From Hirschia sp964352025 (GTDB lineage: Bacteria; Pseudomonadota; Alphaproteobacteria; Caulobacterales; Hyphomonadaceae): DNA of 64,000 nt. Numbering within the stretch: the first letter of the stretch is position 1; the number at the start of each line of letters is the position of its first letter. A model generated the notes under the pieces. It searched no databases, was not told the DNA's origin, and saw nothing but the letters and a program-made list of their open reading frames with translations. This document shows, piece by piece, positions 8,667-16,599 of the stretch. The position numbers and the translations under genes are program-made. The DNA lies in contig CAYGPZ010000001.1 in NCBI GenBank assembly GCA_964352025.1, forward strand, positions 434,001 through 498,000. Direction: 5' to 3'.

Positions 8667-8704
8667 AATCATAATCACATTGATGTTAGGTCGATGTTAT
8701 GATT
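8667..8704. promoter_or_regulatory. Divergent promoter region with inverted repeat between radical SAM and MarR genes
   Basis: AATCATAA at 8667-8674 and TTATGATT at 8697-8704 form a perfect inverted repeat with 22 bases between the arms. Inside it, GATGTTA occurs twice as a direct repeat (8682-8688 and 8693-8699), eleven bases or one helical turn apart. This looks like an operator for a dimeric regulator; the MarR protein encoded alongside is the natural candidate. The element also argues that the MarR gene starts at the ATG at 8766 and not at the TTG at 8703. Confidence 0.5.
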
Positions 8705-8765
8705 GCAAATAGATAAACTGATTGGCTTGATTGTACAGGATCAATCTTGCGGACCCGAGGCTTTT

Positions 8766-9170
8766 ATGGACGTTTCCGAAATTGCTCAATTGCTCGAAAA
8801 AACAGCACGTCAGATATATATTGAACGGGGACCTCAAGCGATTCATCCGGGACAATGGTCTGTTCTCCGGTTTTTAGCTGATGCATCATACGAGCATAGG
8901 GATGTTCATGGTGTTGCAAAGCATTTGGCGGTCACTTTGGCTCCAGCTTCTCGTGCTATTTCAGCATTGGAAGAGCGAGAACTTGTAACGGGAGAATATG
9001 TACCGACGGACCGTAGGAAACGAAAAATATCCCTGACCAAACTAGGATATGACGTCCTAAAAGGTGATCCAATCAAACGTGTTGAAAACATATTGTCAGA
9101 TATGGAAGCGGTCCGCAGAGAGGAATTTTCTTTAGTCCTAAGTGAACTCTCTGCTGGCCTTAAAGAATAA
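8766..9170 (+). CDS. MarR-family transcriptional regulator
   Basis: This 134-residue protein has a winged helix domain of MarR type. Visible are QWSVLRFLADA, the helix-turn-helix around VHGVAKHLAVTLAPASRAISALEE written here in parts, and the wing LVTGEYVPTDRRKRKISLT with its DRR motif, followed by the dimerisation helices. The frame opens at a TTG at 8703, but the ATG at 8766 gives a usual MarR N-terminus and leaves room for an operator. It is divergent from the radical SAM gene and probably controls that gene and itself. Confidence 0.87.
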   Translation: MDVSEIAQLLEKTARQIYIERGPQAIHPGQWSVLRFLADASYEHRDVHGVAKHLAVTLAPASRAISALEERELVTGEYVPTDRRKRKISLTKLGYDVLKGDPIKRVENILSDMEAVRREEFSLVLSELSAGLKE

Positions 9171-9175
9171 TAGAC

Positions 9176-9703
9176 CTATTCTGGATCTAGAATTTTACCA
9201 TCTTGCATTCCGGCGTCCATAGCCAATGAGTAAGCTTCAAATGCTTGTGTTTCTGAAGCCCAAGGACCTAAGTATACACCGTAAAAATCTTGTCCGTTTG
9301 CATGTCTTGGAACGATGCGCGCAGACCCGATATTATATAGCTTGGCGTGAAGTCTTTGGGCATTTTCAAATGAACGAAAAGACCCAGCTTTAATTGTGTA
9401 ACCAGATGCGCCAGGTGCAAGTGTTTGCAAGCGAGACGTTTGCTGAACGAACTCTTGTTGGTTGGCTAAATTTTGTTGTGCTTCGACATATCCGCGACCC
9501 AATGGCTGGCCTTGCTGAAATACAGGTGCGGCACCTGCATACAAATCCGTCGATTGTTGCCGCATACGGGCATCATCTAGCTCGCGCTGTTCTTCGAAAG
9601 GCATGGGAACAGGTAGAGACTGAGCTATTGCAGGGCTAAAGCTCAGTACTGAAAACGCAGCAAATGCAGTGGCTGATTTAAGAATGTAATTGGATACAGA
9701 CAT
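9176..9703 (-). CDS. Secreted SPOR-domain protein
   Basis: This 175-residue protein has an N-terminal signal peptide ending near AIAQS (residue 28), a Gln-rich linker of about 70 residues, and a C-terminal SPOR domain from about residue 98. The domain shows the expected order: GYTIKAGSF, NAQRLHAKLYNIG, ARIVPRHANGQDFYGVYLGPW and the last helix. SPOR domains bind glycan strands stripped of stem peptides at the division septum, so a periplasmic role in cell wall remodelling is likely. A CtrA-type site TTAACCAT lies 30 bases upstream of the start. Confidence 0.85.
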   Translation of the reverse strand: MSVSNYILKSATAFAAFSVLSFSPAIAQSLPVPMPFEEQRELDDARMRQQSTDLYAGAAPVFQQGQPLGRGYVEAQQNLANQQEFVQQTSRLQTLAPGASGYTIKAGSFRSFENAQRLHAKLYNIGSARIVPRHANGQDFYGVYLGPWASETQAFEAYSLAMDAGMQDGKILDPE

Positions 9704-9732
9704 GGCGTGACGCCCTATTAAGAAAGATATAG

Positions 9733-9740
9733 TTAACCAT
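9733..9740. promoter_or_regulatory. CtrA-type half-site upstream of the SPOR gene
   Basis: TTAACCAT at 9733-9740 is a perfect match to the eight-base CtrA half-site known from Caulobacter and relatives. It overlaps the palindrome GTTAAC and lies 30 bases upstream of the SPOR gene start. A second, weaker TTAACCAA lies on the minus strand at about 9757-9764. CtrA control would tie this envelope gene to the cell cycle; the match is seen, the regulation is inferred. Confidence 0.45.
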
Positions 9741-9820
9741 AATCAAAAGCAGGTATTGGTTAAATATTAGCTTAGAATAGGGCAAGTTCGTGGCTGTATC
9801 TGCGTTTCACTATATCCCAG

Positions 9821-12142
9821 TTAATTGCTAGGTTTCAAATAGCGCTCGAAAAAGGCTAGCCGAGTATTCATCAGGTGGATGCTCATATCCGGATCACGAA
9901 CACCGTGGCGTTCGCCCGGGTAGGTCATCATTTCAAATGGCTTTTTAAGCTTTTGAAGCTCAGCATATACACGCGTTGAGTTGTCAAACGTCACATTGTC
10001 ATCTGCCATTCCATGGAACATCAGAAGAGGCGAGTTTAGCTTTTCTAGGTGAGGAAACGCGGAAGATTGCTCATACCCTTCCGGGTTATCTTGCGGCGTA
10101 TCCATATACCGCTCGGTGTAGAATGTGTCATACAGCGCCCAGTCGGTAACTGGTGCACCAGAGACAGAGGCTGCGAATGTGCCTTCGGGCGCTTTTAGCG
10201 TCGTCATCAGCGCCATATACCCCCCATATGACCAACCATTGATACCAATACGTGATGCATCGATGAAGGGTAAAGATTTGAGATATTCGACACCTAATAG
10301 CTGATCATTGACTTCAGCTTCACCCGTCAGGCGGTATATAACATCTTCGAATTTTTTACCGCGATTAAATGATCCGCGATTGTCGAGACGGAAGACAATA
10401 TAACCTTGTTGGGCGGTCATCACATCGGTCATCATCCAGCTTTTATTGACGACTTGAACATGTGGGCCACCATAGACTTCTACAATCGCTGGATAGGTTT
10501 TGGCTGGATCAAAATCATGTGGCTTTGTGATCGAATAATGGAGTGTCTGATCATCTTCTGCTGTAAGGGTTCCATATTCTGGTGTGACATGGGCTTCTAG
10601 GAATTCAAAATAGGGGTGGGATTTATCCAGCGCGTTTTCTTCCACCCAAGCGAGGCGTTCACCATCTGCTTTATATAGTCCGGTTTGCGGAGGCGTGGTT
10701 GGCGATTGAAAACTGCCGACAAAACTTTTGGCGTCACTCGCCATTTTGATAGACCAATAGCCACCTAAATCAGTCACGCGTTCAATCTCGGCGCCTGGTT
10801 TTGTGTAGGATGTACGATAAAGGCCTGTTTCAATCGGCGTATCTTTATTGGCTGAGAAATAGACATAGCCATTTTCTTCATCAACTGCTTCGATGGATTT
10901 TACGACCCACTCGCCAGAAGTGATCTGATAGTTTTTAGATCCATCTGCATTGTGATGCGTTATGTGACGATAGCCGCTTTCCTCTGTGGACCATAAGAAG
11001 CCGCCATCTTTAAGCGGACGGAAGTCTTCTGATAGGTTGATCCAGTTTTCTTGTTCTTCAACATAAGCTTCACGAACTTTACCGCTGCCAATATCAACAT
11101 AGAGAAGTTCTAGGCGTGTTTGATCGCGATTGACGCGTTGAACAAATAGCGTGTTTGCATCTGCCCAATTTGCACGCGCTAGATATGTATCAGGCGAAGC
11201 GTCAAGTTCGACTTGAACGGTTTCACCTGTTGCGATGTTTTTAACAAATAAATCAACGATAGCATTTGGTCGGCCCGTGCGGGGGTAACGCTGATTGATG
11301 ACGGTGACATCATTGGCAGCTATGTCAAAACGGGGAATTATATCGACAGTACTTTCATCTACACGGGTGTAGGCAATATAGTTATCTTCAGGTGACCACC
11401 ATGCGCCGACATAGCGGCTCATCTCTTCTTGAGCGACAAATTCTGCGACACCATAGGAAATTGCACTGTCTGGATTAGCATCTGGTGAAATCTGCGTTTC
11501 TTCGCCTGTGGCCAAGTCTATCGTGTAGAGTGCGCCATCCCGGATGAAGGATACTGTTGTGCCGGATGGAGATATTTCAGCATTATATTCAAAAGCGTCT
11601 GATTTTGTGAGCTGTTTTACTTCTGGCGTGTCTCCGCCAAGTTTAACGACATAAAGGTCGCCGCTTATAGGTATGAGGATTTGCTCGCCTTTTGAATCCC
11701 AATCGTAAGAAACGATACCTTTGGAGCCAGCGATACGTTTGCGCTCGCGCAGGGCTTTTTCTTCTTCAGATAATTCAAAATCATCCGGCTCGAGTAATTT
11801 AGAATCGACTAACAAACTCGCTTTGCCCGTTGCTGTTTCATACGCCCACAGGTCAAATCTTTGACGGTCGTCCTCACGTGCTTGCAAGAAGGTCAGTTTT
11901 GAACCATCGGGTGAAAATTTCACCGCGCGTGGTGAAGGGCCGCTGAGTGATGGTGAGCTAGCAAGGCGTTCAGGTGAGAGAAGTTTCATAGATGTTTTTG
12001 GTTCTACCAGAGAAGGGGAAACCGTATCGCTTGGGTTGGCAATATTGGTCTCTGCTGTGGATTGAGGTTTGTTTAGAGGCAGGGAGCTACATGCTGCAAT
12101 TAGTCCGGCACTGACGATGCAAAGAGAAAACTGTTTCAGCAT
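9821..12142 (-). CDS. Dipeptidyl peptidase IV-like serine peptidase (family S9), lipoprotein
   Basis: This 773-residue peptidase probably removes Xaa-Pro dipeptides from peptides in the periplasm. The N-terminus is a lipoprotein signal with lipobox LIAAC at residues 14-18. A beta-propeller follows, with the double-Glu motif region VAQEEMSRY that binds the substrate N-terminus, and then the alpha/beta hydrolase domain. The catalytic serine is in GWSYGGYM, the Asp in GMADDNV and the His in GERHGVR. Length and order match bacterial DPP-IV. It lies downstream of nothing on its own strand and was probably transcribed alone; 190 bases separate it from the divergent thioredoxin gene. Confidence 0.92.
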   Translation of the reverse strand: MLKQFSLCIVSAGLIAACSSLPLNKPQSTAETNIANPSDTVSPSLVEPKTSMKLLSPERLASSPSLSGPSPRAVKFSPDGSKLTFLQAREDDRQRFDLWAYETATGKASLLVDSKLLEPDDFELSEEEKALRERKRIAGSKGIVSYDWDSKGEQILIPISGDLYVVKLGGDTPEVKQLTKSDAFEYNAEISPSGTTVSFIRDGALYTIDLATGEETQISPDANPDSAISYGVAEFVAQEEMSRYVGAWWSPEDNYIAYTRVDESTVDIIPRFDIAANDVTVINQRYPRTGRPNAIVDLFVKNIATGETVQVELDASPDTYLARANWADANTLFVQRVNRDQTRLELLYVDIGSGKVREAYVEEQENWINLSEDFRPLKDGGFLWSTEESGYRHITHHNADGSKNYQITSGEWVVKSIEAVDEENGYVYFSANKDTPIETGLYRTSYTKPGAEIERVTDLGGYWSIKMASDAKSFVGSFQSPTTPPQTGLYKADGERLAWVEENALDKSHPYFEFLEAHVTPEYGTLTAEDDQTLHYSITKPHDFDPAKTYPAIVEVYGGPHVQVVNKSWMMTDVMTAQQGYIVFRLDNRGSFNRGKKFEDVIYRLTGEAEVNDQLLGVEYLKSLPFIDASRIGINGWSYGGYMALMTTLKAPEGTFAASVSGAPVTDWALYDTFYTERYMDTPQDNPEGYEQSSAFPHLEKLNSPLLMFHGMADDNVTFDNSTRVYAELQKLKKPFEMMTYPGERHGVRDPDMSIHLMNTRLAFFERYLKPSN

Positions 12143-12333
12143 GATGAGAAGTCGTCCCCGTTATTTATCTGGAAGTCGATGTTTAATTTAATCTAGCTCA
12201 AAGATTGGGTGGAGCAAGTCTTCTTATGCCCTAATTGAAGAGAATTAAATCACGCAATCGTGAGGCAAAGTTCGGTTCTCTCCCAATCATTTAGCAGATA
12301 TATATGGTGGGAAACTCTAAAGGATGTTGAACA

Positions 12334-12795
12334 ATGAAATTGCTGAAAAAATACTGGTTTTCCATTGCAATGGTATTCGTCGTCGGTGGATTTGTTGCAT
12401 TTAACGGAAGTGGTTTTTTCAACAAAACAGCATCTGAGTCAGAATATGTTTTTGACGGCAAAGCAGAAGTTTATGCAGTGACGTTTTCTTCTGCTTGGTG
12501 CTCAACCTGTAAAATATTGGAGCCAAAGCTTGCGGAAGTTGCGCCAAAATTTGCAAACCAGCCGGTTAAGTTTGTGAAACTGGATTTCAGCTTAGGGCAG
12601 GGAAGTAATCTCGCCAAAATAGCGGAAGACCATAATTTTGCGCCAGTATATGAAAAATACAAAGGCAGTACGGGGCACACTTTGTTGCTCGATTCAGATA
12701 CCGGTGAGATCCTTGATCAACTCACTGTACGACTATCCGCAGATGACATGAATAAGGCGCTTAAATCAGCACTCAAGCTTGCGACGCAGTCTTAA
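12334..12795 (+). CDS. Membrane-anchored thioredoxin-like protein
   Basis: The 153-residue product has one N-terminal membrane segment (about residues 7-25), then a thioredoxin fold facing the periplasm. The active-site motif is WCSTCK, preceded by the strand YAVTFSSA. A cis-Pro position near the usual site is not obvious: the sequence there reads GSTGHTLLL, so the fold may be divergent. It may exchange thiols or act as a reductase for an unknown periplasmic partner. Its 3' end overlaps the converging small membrane protein gene by 23 bases. Confidence 0.8.
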   Translation: MKLLKKYWFSIAMVFVVGGFVAFNGSGFFNKTASESEYVFDGKAEVYAVTFSSAWCSTCKILEPKLAEVAPKFANQPVKFVKLDFSLGQGSNLAKIAEDHNFAPVYEKYKGSTGHTLLLDSDTGEILDQLTVRLSADDMNKALKSALKLATQS

Positions 12796-13195
12796 ATACG
12801 CGTCTTACTTTCGAGTTTTTAGGTTTTATGAAGGCGCGATAAACGTAATGTAGTCCAGCCATTAGGCCGTATAAAATTGCGCCAATTAAAATACCATAAA
12901 AGACGCTGGCGACGGCTGCATTTCCAGCTTCTTGGATGTATTCATCTTGCTGGGCAGTCGCTTCTTTTTTCTCTATGCCAAGGTGCTTGTTCAACCAATC
13001 AGGCAGTCTCGTCTTGCGATCACAACCAACTTCATTGACGCAATTTGGCTGCACATCAGGTGGCATATAGTAGATTTGGCCCGTTTTAGCAGGGTCGTCA
13101 TATCTATCAGGAGAGCTCGCGGCCCAATTGATGAGTGCAGCAAGAAGCGCAATCGCAACACTCGCCATCATGAAACCACGATGAGTCTTAGACAT
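12773..13195 (-). CDS. Small membrane protein of unknown function
   Basis: I do not recognise this 140-residue protein. It has two likely membrane segments (about residues 8-26 and 97-120) enclosing a soluble loop of about 70 residues that contains a Cys pair, NCVNEVGCDRK, possibly a periplasmic disulfide. The start at the ATG at 13195 follows a strong AGGGGA ribosome site; the frame also runs up to a GTG at 13228. The gene converges on and overlaps the thioredoxin-like gene, which might be relevant to the Cys pair, but that is a guess. Confidence 0.7.
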   Translation of the reverse strand: MSKTHRGFMMASVAIALLAALINWAASSPDRYDDPAKTGQIYYMPPDVQPNCVNEVGCDRKTRLPDWLNKHLGIEKKEATAQQDEYIQEAGNAAVASVFYGILIGAILYGLMAGLHYVYRAFIKPKNSKVRRVFKTASQA

Positions 13196-13473
13196 TTTCC
13201 CAATTTCCCCTGCACGTAAATTCGTCACTTCCCCGTAGGTTCAGTTATGCCTGAACGTCTTTTATGTCTGGTTAAAAAGTGCTGTGAGAGTTATGGTTAA
13301 CGTGAGTTTTGTAGAGTAGCGTGTGGTTGGCTTTATGGATGTTTTCGCTTCCAAGACAATTCCACTTTTTCGTTTTTCTTTTAGTGAACAATAACCACCT
13401 TGCATTCTGCGTGCATTTCCGTCATTAACTCTGATCTGAAATTATCCCAAAATTAGAAGAGTTATCAGCACAC

Positions 13474-15138
13474 ATGTCCATTAAATACATTTATCAGCTA
13501 CAAGGTTTGTCAAAGACGTATCCGGGTGGCAAAAAAGTATTTGAAAACATTCACTTGTCATTTTTGCCTGACGCGAAAATCGGTGTTGTTGGTTCAAACG
13601 GTGCTGGTAAATCCACACTTATGCGCATTATGGCGGGTGTGGATAAGGAATTTGGTGGTGAAGCGCGCGCTGCTGATGGCGTGAAAGTGGGCTATCTTCC
13701 ACAGGAACCACATTTGGATGCTGGTGATACTGTTTGGGAAAACGTGATTGTTGGGTGTCCTGAAAAAGAAGCATTTGATAAATTCAACGAGATCTCCAAC
13801 AAAATGGCTGAGGAATACTCAGACGAGTTGATGGAAGAGATGACGGCGCTTCAAGAGCAAGTCGATCAGATGGATGCTTGGGATATCGATTCCAAGATCG
13901 AAATGGCGATGAACGCACTTTGCTGTCCTCCACGTGATGCACAAGTGGCACCGCTATCTGGTGGTGAGAAACGCCGTGTGGCCATCTGTCAGTTGCTATT
14001 GTCTAAGCCTGACATGCTGTTGATGGATGAACCTACTAACCACCTTGATGCAACAACGGTCGATTGGCTTCAAAACTATCTGATGAACTTCCCAGGCTGT
14101 GTGATCCTCGTGACGCACGACCGTTACTTCCTCGACCAGATTACGACTTGGATGCTCGAGCTGGATCGTGGACAGGGTATTCCATACGAAGGTAATTATT
14201 CACGTTGGTTGGAACAAAAAGCTAAACGCGTAGAGCAAGAAGCACGCGAAGAAGCGGGCCGTAAACGTTCACTTTCCAAAGAACTTGAGTGGGTAAAATC
14301 ATCCCCCAAAGCGCGTCAGGCCAAATCTAAAGCGCGTATGTCTGCTTATGAAGAAAAAGCAGCAAAAGCAGAAAAAGAAAAAATCACAACTGCTCAAATC
14401 CGTATCCCACCGGGTGAGCGTTTGGGTAGCGTTGTTGTGGAAGCTGAAGGCCTGCACAAAGGCTTTGGTGACCGCCTTCTGATTAAAGACCTGAGCTTCC
14501 GTCTTCCTCCCGGTGGTATTGTCGGTGTGATCGGACCAAACGGTGCTGGTAAAACGACATTGTTTAAAATGATCACGGGTAAAGAAGGTCCTGACGAAGG
14601 AACTTTCAAAGTCGGTGACACGGTGCAGATGGGTTATATCGACCAGTCTCGTGACAGCTTGAATGACGAGAACAATGTCTGGCAGGAAATCTCTGACGGG
14701 CTGGACTATATCGATATTGGTGGCGTGGAAATGTCTTCGCGTGCTTATGTATCTGCATTCAACTTCCGCAAAACGGATCAGTCTAAAATTGTTGGTAAGC
14801 TATCCGGTGGTGAGCGTAACCGTGTTCACCTTGCCAAGATGCTGAAAGAGGGCGGCAATCTGCTCCTCCTCGATGAACCTACCAACGACCTTGATGTTGA
14901 GACACTGCAAGCACTTGAAGCTGGTCTTGATGACTTCCCGGGTTGTGCTGTTATCATCTCGCACGATCGCTGGTTCCTTGACCGAATGTGTACGCACATT
15001 CTTGCCTTTGAAGGTAACAGCCATGTTGAGTGGTTTGAGGGTGATTTCTCTTCCTACCTCGAAGACAAGAAAAAGCGTCTTGGAGAAGATGGTGCCGCCT
15101 CGAAGCGACCAACTTTCCAGAAATTCTCACGCGATTAG
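13474..15138 (+). CDS. ettA: Energy-dependent translational throttle protein EttA (ABC-F ATPase)
   Basis: This 554-residue soluble ABC-F protein has two ATP-binding domains joined by a charged linker. Walker A motifs are GSNGAGKST and GPNGAGKTT, signature motifs LSGGEKRR and LSGGERNR, and Walker B/His pairs end in MDEPTNHLD and LDEPTNDLD. EttA binds the ribosomal E site and gates the first steps of elongation according to the ADP/ATP ratio. The length and the N-terminus (YIYQLQGLSKTYPGGKKV) match EttA rather than Uup or other ABC-F types. Many codons look like those of a highly expressed gene. A strong terminator follows within ten bases. Confidence 0.95.
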   Translation: MSIKYIYQLQGLSKTYPGGKKVFENIHLSFLPDAKIGVVGSNGAGKSTLMRIMAGVDKEFGGEARAADGVKVGYLPQEPHLDAGDTVWENVIVGCPEKEAFDKFNEISNKMAEEYSDELMEEMTALQEQVDQMDAWDIDSKIEMAMNALCCPPRDAQVAPLSGGEKRRVAICQLLLSKPDMLLMDEPTNHLDATTVDWLQNYLMNFPGCVILVTHDRYFLDQITTWMLELDRGQGIPYEGNYSRWLEQKAKRVEQEAREEAGRKRSLSKELEWVKSSPKARQAKSKARMSAYEEKAAKAEKEKITTAQIRIPPGERLGSVVVEAEGLHKGFGDRLLIKDLSFRLPPGGIVGVIGPNGAGKTTLFKMITGKEGPDEGTFKVGDTVQMGYIDQSRDSLNDENNVWQEISDGLDYIDIGGVEMSSRAYVSAFNFRKTDQSKIVGKLSGGERNRVHLAKMLKEGGNLLLLDEPTNDLDVETLQALEAGLDDFPGCAVIISHDRWFLDRMCTHILAFEGNSHVEWFEGDFSSYLEDKKKRLGEDGAASKRPTFQKFSRD

Positions 15139-15142
15139 TTTT

Positions 15143-15169
15143 AAAGGCCTCCGATCGGAGGCCTTTTTT
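15143..15169 (+). terminator. Intrinsic terminator after ettA
   Basis: The 18-base perfect palindrome GGCCTCCGATCGGAGGCC at 15146-15163, flanked by AAA and a run of T, forms a stable hairpin followed by a seven-T tract. It begins five bases after the ettA stop codon. Confidence 0.93.
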
Positions 15170-15202
15170 GTTCTGACAAATATAGTGAATTAGTGAGCTG
15201 CT

Positions 15203-16081
15203 ATGTCTGATCTTATGAAAATTGAAAACGAAGCACTTATTGTTGAAGTTTCTACATTTGGTGCGGAGCTGCAATCCATCAATTCTAAAGATGGGCGAGA
15301 GTGGCTTTGGAATGGCGATGCGGCATGGTGGAGCGGGCGCGCACCGTTGCTGTTTCCAATTGTTGGCGGATCGCTGAATGATACTGTGTCTATCAATGGC
15401 AAAGACTATTCGCTTCAGCGTCATGGATTTACACGCAAGAGCGAGTTCAAGCTTGTTGAACAGACACAAACAAGTTGTGTGTTTGAACTTGCTTGGAGTG
15501 ATGCATCATATGCAGTATATCCATTCAAATTCACATTGCGTGCTTCTTATTTTCTAGAGGGTGCAAAACTCACAAACAGTGTTGAGATTGTTAATCTAAA
15601 CGATGAGGATATGCCGTTTGGGTTTGGTTTCCATCCCGCGTTCAAATGGCCTTTACCCGGTGCATCAATTGATGAGCCCCATTTTATAGAACTGGCGAAT
15701 GGCGCAGAGCCAGCAATGATGCGCCTCAATGAAACGGCTTTGTTTTCTGAGGAGCTACTGCCTTCGCCTTTTAAGGATGGGAAAGTACAGCTTGATCATT
15801 CTCAATATGAAAATGACGCTATGGTATTTCCATCAGGTGCTGGTTCTAAATTGAGTTATGGAACTGAGACAGGTGCAAAATTGCATTTTGAGTTCAAGAA
15901 TTTGCCCAATCTAGCCTTCTGGCAAAAACCGGGTGCGCCCTACATTTGCATTGAACCTTGGCACGGAATGGCGGGCGTGGATGGCAAAGGCACTGATATA
16001 ATGGCGCGTCCCTCGACATTTGTTTTGGAAGCGGGAAACAGTCAGAGCTTTGAATATAGCGTTCAAATTTCTGAAGATTGA
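15203..16081 (+). CDS. Aldose 1-epimerase family protein (LacX-like)
   Basis: This 292-residue protein has the galactose mutarotase-like beta sandwich. It belongs to the branch related to LacX and YihR/YeaD. Visible are the GAELQSINSKDGREWLWNGD start, GRAPLLFPIVGG, the conserved LQRHGFTR motif with its His, and FGFHPAFKWPL with a second conserved His; IEPWHGMAG near the C-terminus is also typical. It probably interconverts anomers of a sugar or hexose phosphate in the cytosol, but the exact sugar cannot be told. It follows the ettA terminator and appears to be transcribed alone. Confidence 0.85.
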   Translation: MSDLMKIENEALIVEVSTFGAELQSINSKDGREWLWNGDAAWWSGRAPLLFPIVGGSLNDTVSINGKDYSLQRHGFTRKSEFKLVEQTQTSCVFELAWSDASYAVYPFKFTLRASYFLEGAKLTNSVEIVNLNDEDMPFGFGFHPAFKWPLPGASIDEPHFIELANGAEPAMMRLNETALFSEELLPSPFKDGKVQLDHSQYENDAMVFPSGAGSKLSYGTETGAKLHFEFKNLPNLAFWQKPGAPYICIEPWHGMAGVDGKGTDIMARPSTFVLEAGNSQSFEYSVQISED

Positions 16082-16095
16082 AAGCCAGTTTCCTG

Positions 16096-16119
16096 AAAAA
16101 AAGTCTAGTCTAGATAGAC
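16096..16119 (-). terminator. Possible terminator of the Kef/NTF2-like operon
   Basis: Read on the minus strand, GTCTA-7 bases-TAGAC forms a short stem that includes the last codons of the NTF2-like gene and is followed at once by seven T. The stem is only five pairs, so the call is tentative. Confidence 0.4.
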
Positions 16120-16599
16120 ATTGTCCGATGCGGCTGGTTTTGCTGCTAATGGGGTATCTTTTGCAGCCCAAGTTGTAACTTCACCATCGGCAACAGTCAT
16201 CATAGCTTTCCAGCCGGTTTCGAAGCGTTGTAGGACATAGGCTTGTTGCCAGCTCACAATGGCTTCGCCGTCAGAATTGAAAGCCGTATCTTGCGTTCTA
16301 GCGCTTACCGTTGTGCTTGTGAGGTATGAAACATCGAGAACGATTTTATGTGCTTCTGCCATCGAAACAGATCGATAGAAGTCACATAGTTTTTCAAGAT
16401 TTTCTTCGTACTCAGCAGCGGTTGAAAATGATACGCTGACTTCGTTTGAAATAACGATACAGGGCAGTGCCCATAAGCTGCTGATTTTCTTCAAATCATA
16501 CTCAGAAAAAGCACGGGCATAGATTTTGAAGAAATCTGAAATTTCTTTTCTGGTTTCATCTGATACCAAATTGTCTTTTTTAGAATTGATATCTGTCAT
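16105..16599 (-). CDS. NTF2-like (SnoaL/DUF4440-type) protein
   Basis: This 164-residue protein appears to have an NTF2-like cone fold: an N-terminal helix pair EISDFFKIYARAFSEYDLKKISSLWALPC, here about residues 18-46, then alternating strands ending in SWQQAYVLQRFETGWKAMM. No catalytic residues can be identified. Its start overlaps the stop of the Kef-type antiporter gene by four bases (ATGA type), so the two are almost certainly one operon and translationally coupled. A role as accessory to the antiporter is possible but not shown. Confidence 0.7.
   Translation of the reverse strand: MTDINSKKDNLVSDETRKEISDFFKIYARAFSEYDLKKISSLWALPCIVISNEVSVSFSTAAEYEENLEKLCDFYRSVSMAEAHKIVLDVSYLTSTTVSARTQDTAFNSDGEAIVSWQQAYVLQRFETGWKAMMTVADGEVTTWAAKDTPLAAKPAASDNVYLD

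Noticed and set aside
6834..9170. Thoeris, CBASS or other known TIR defence system
   Set aside because: No ThsA-like SIR2/SLOG effector, no cyclase and no other known partner gene is adjacent; only the TIR domain itself points to defence.
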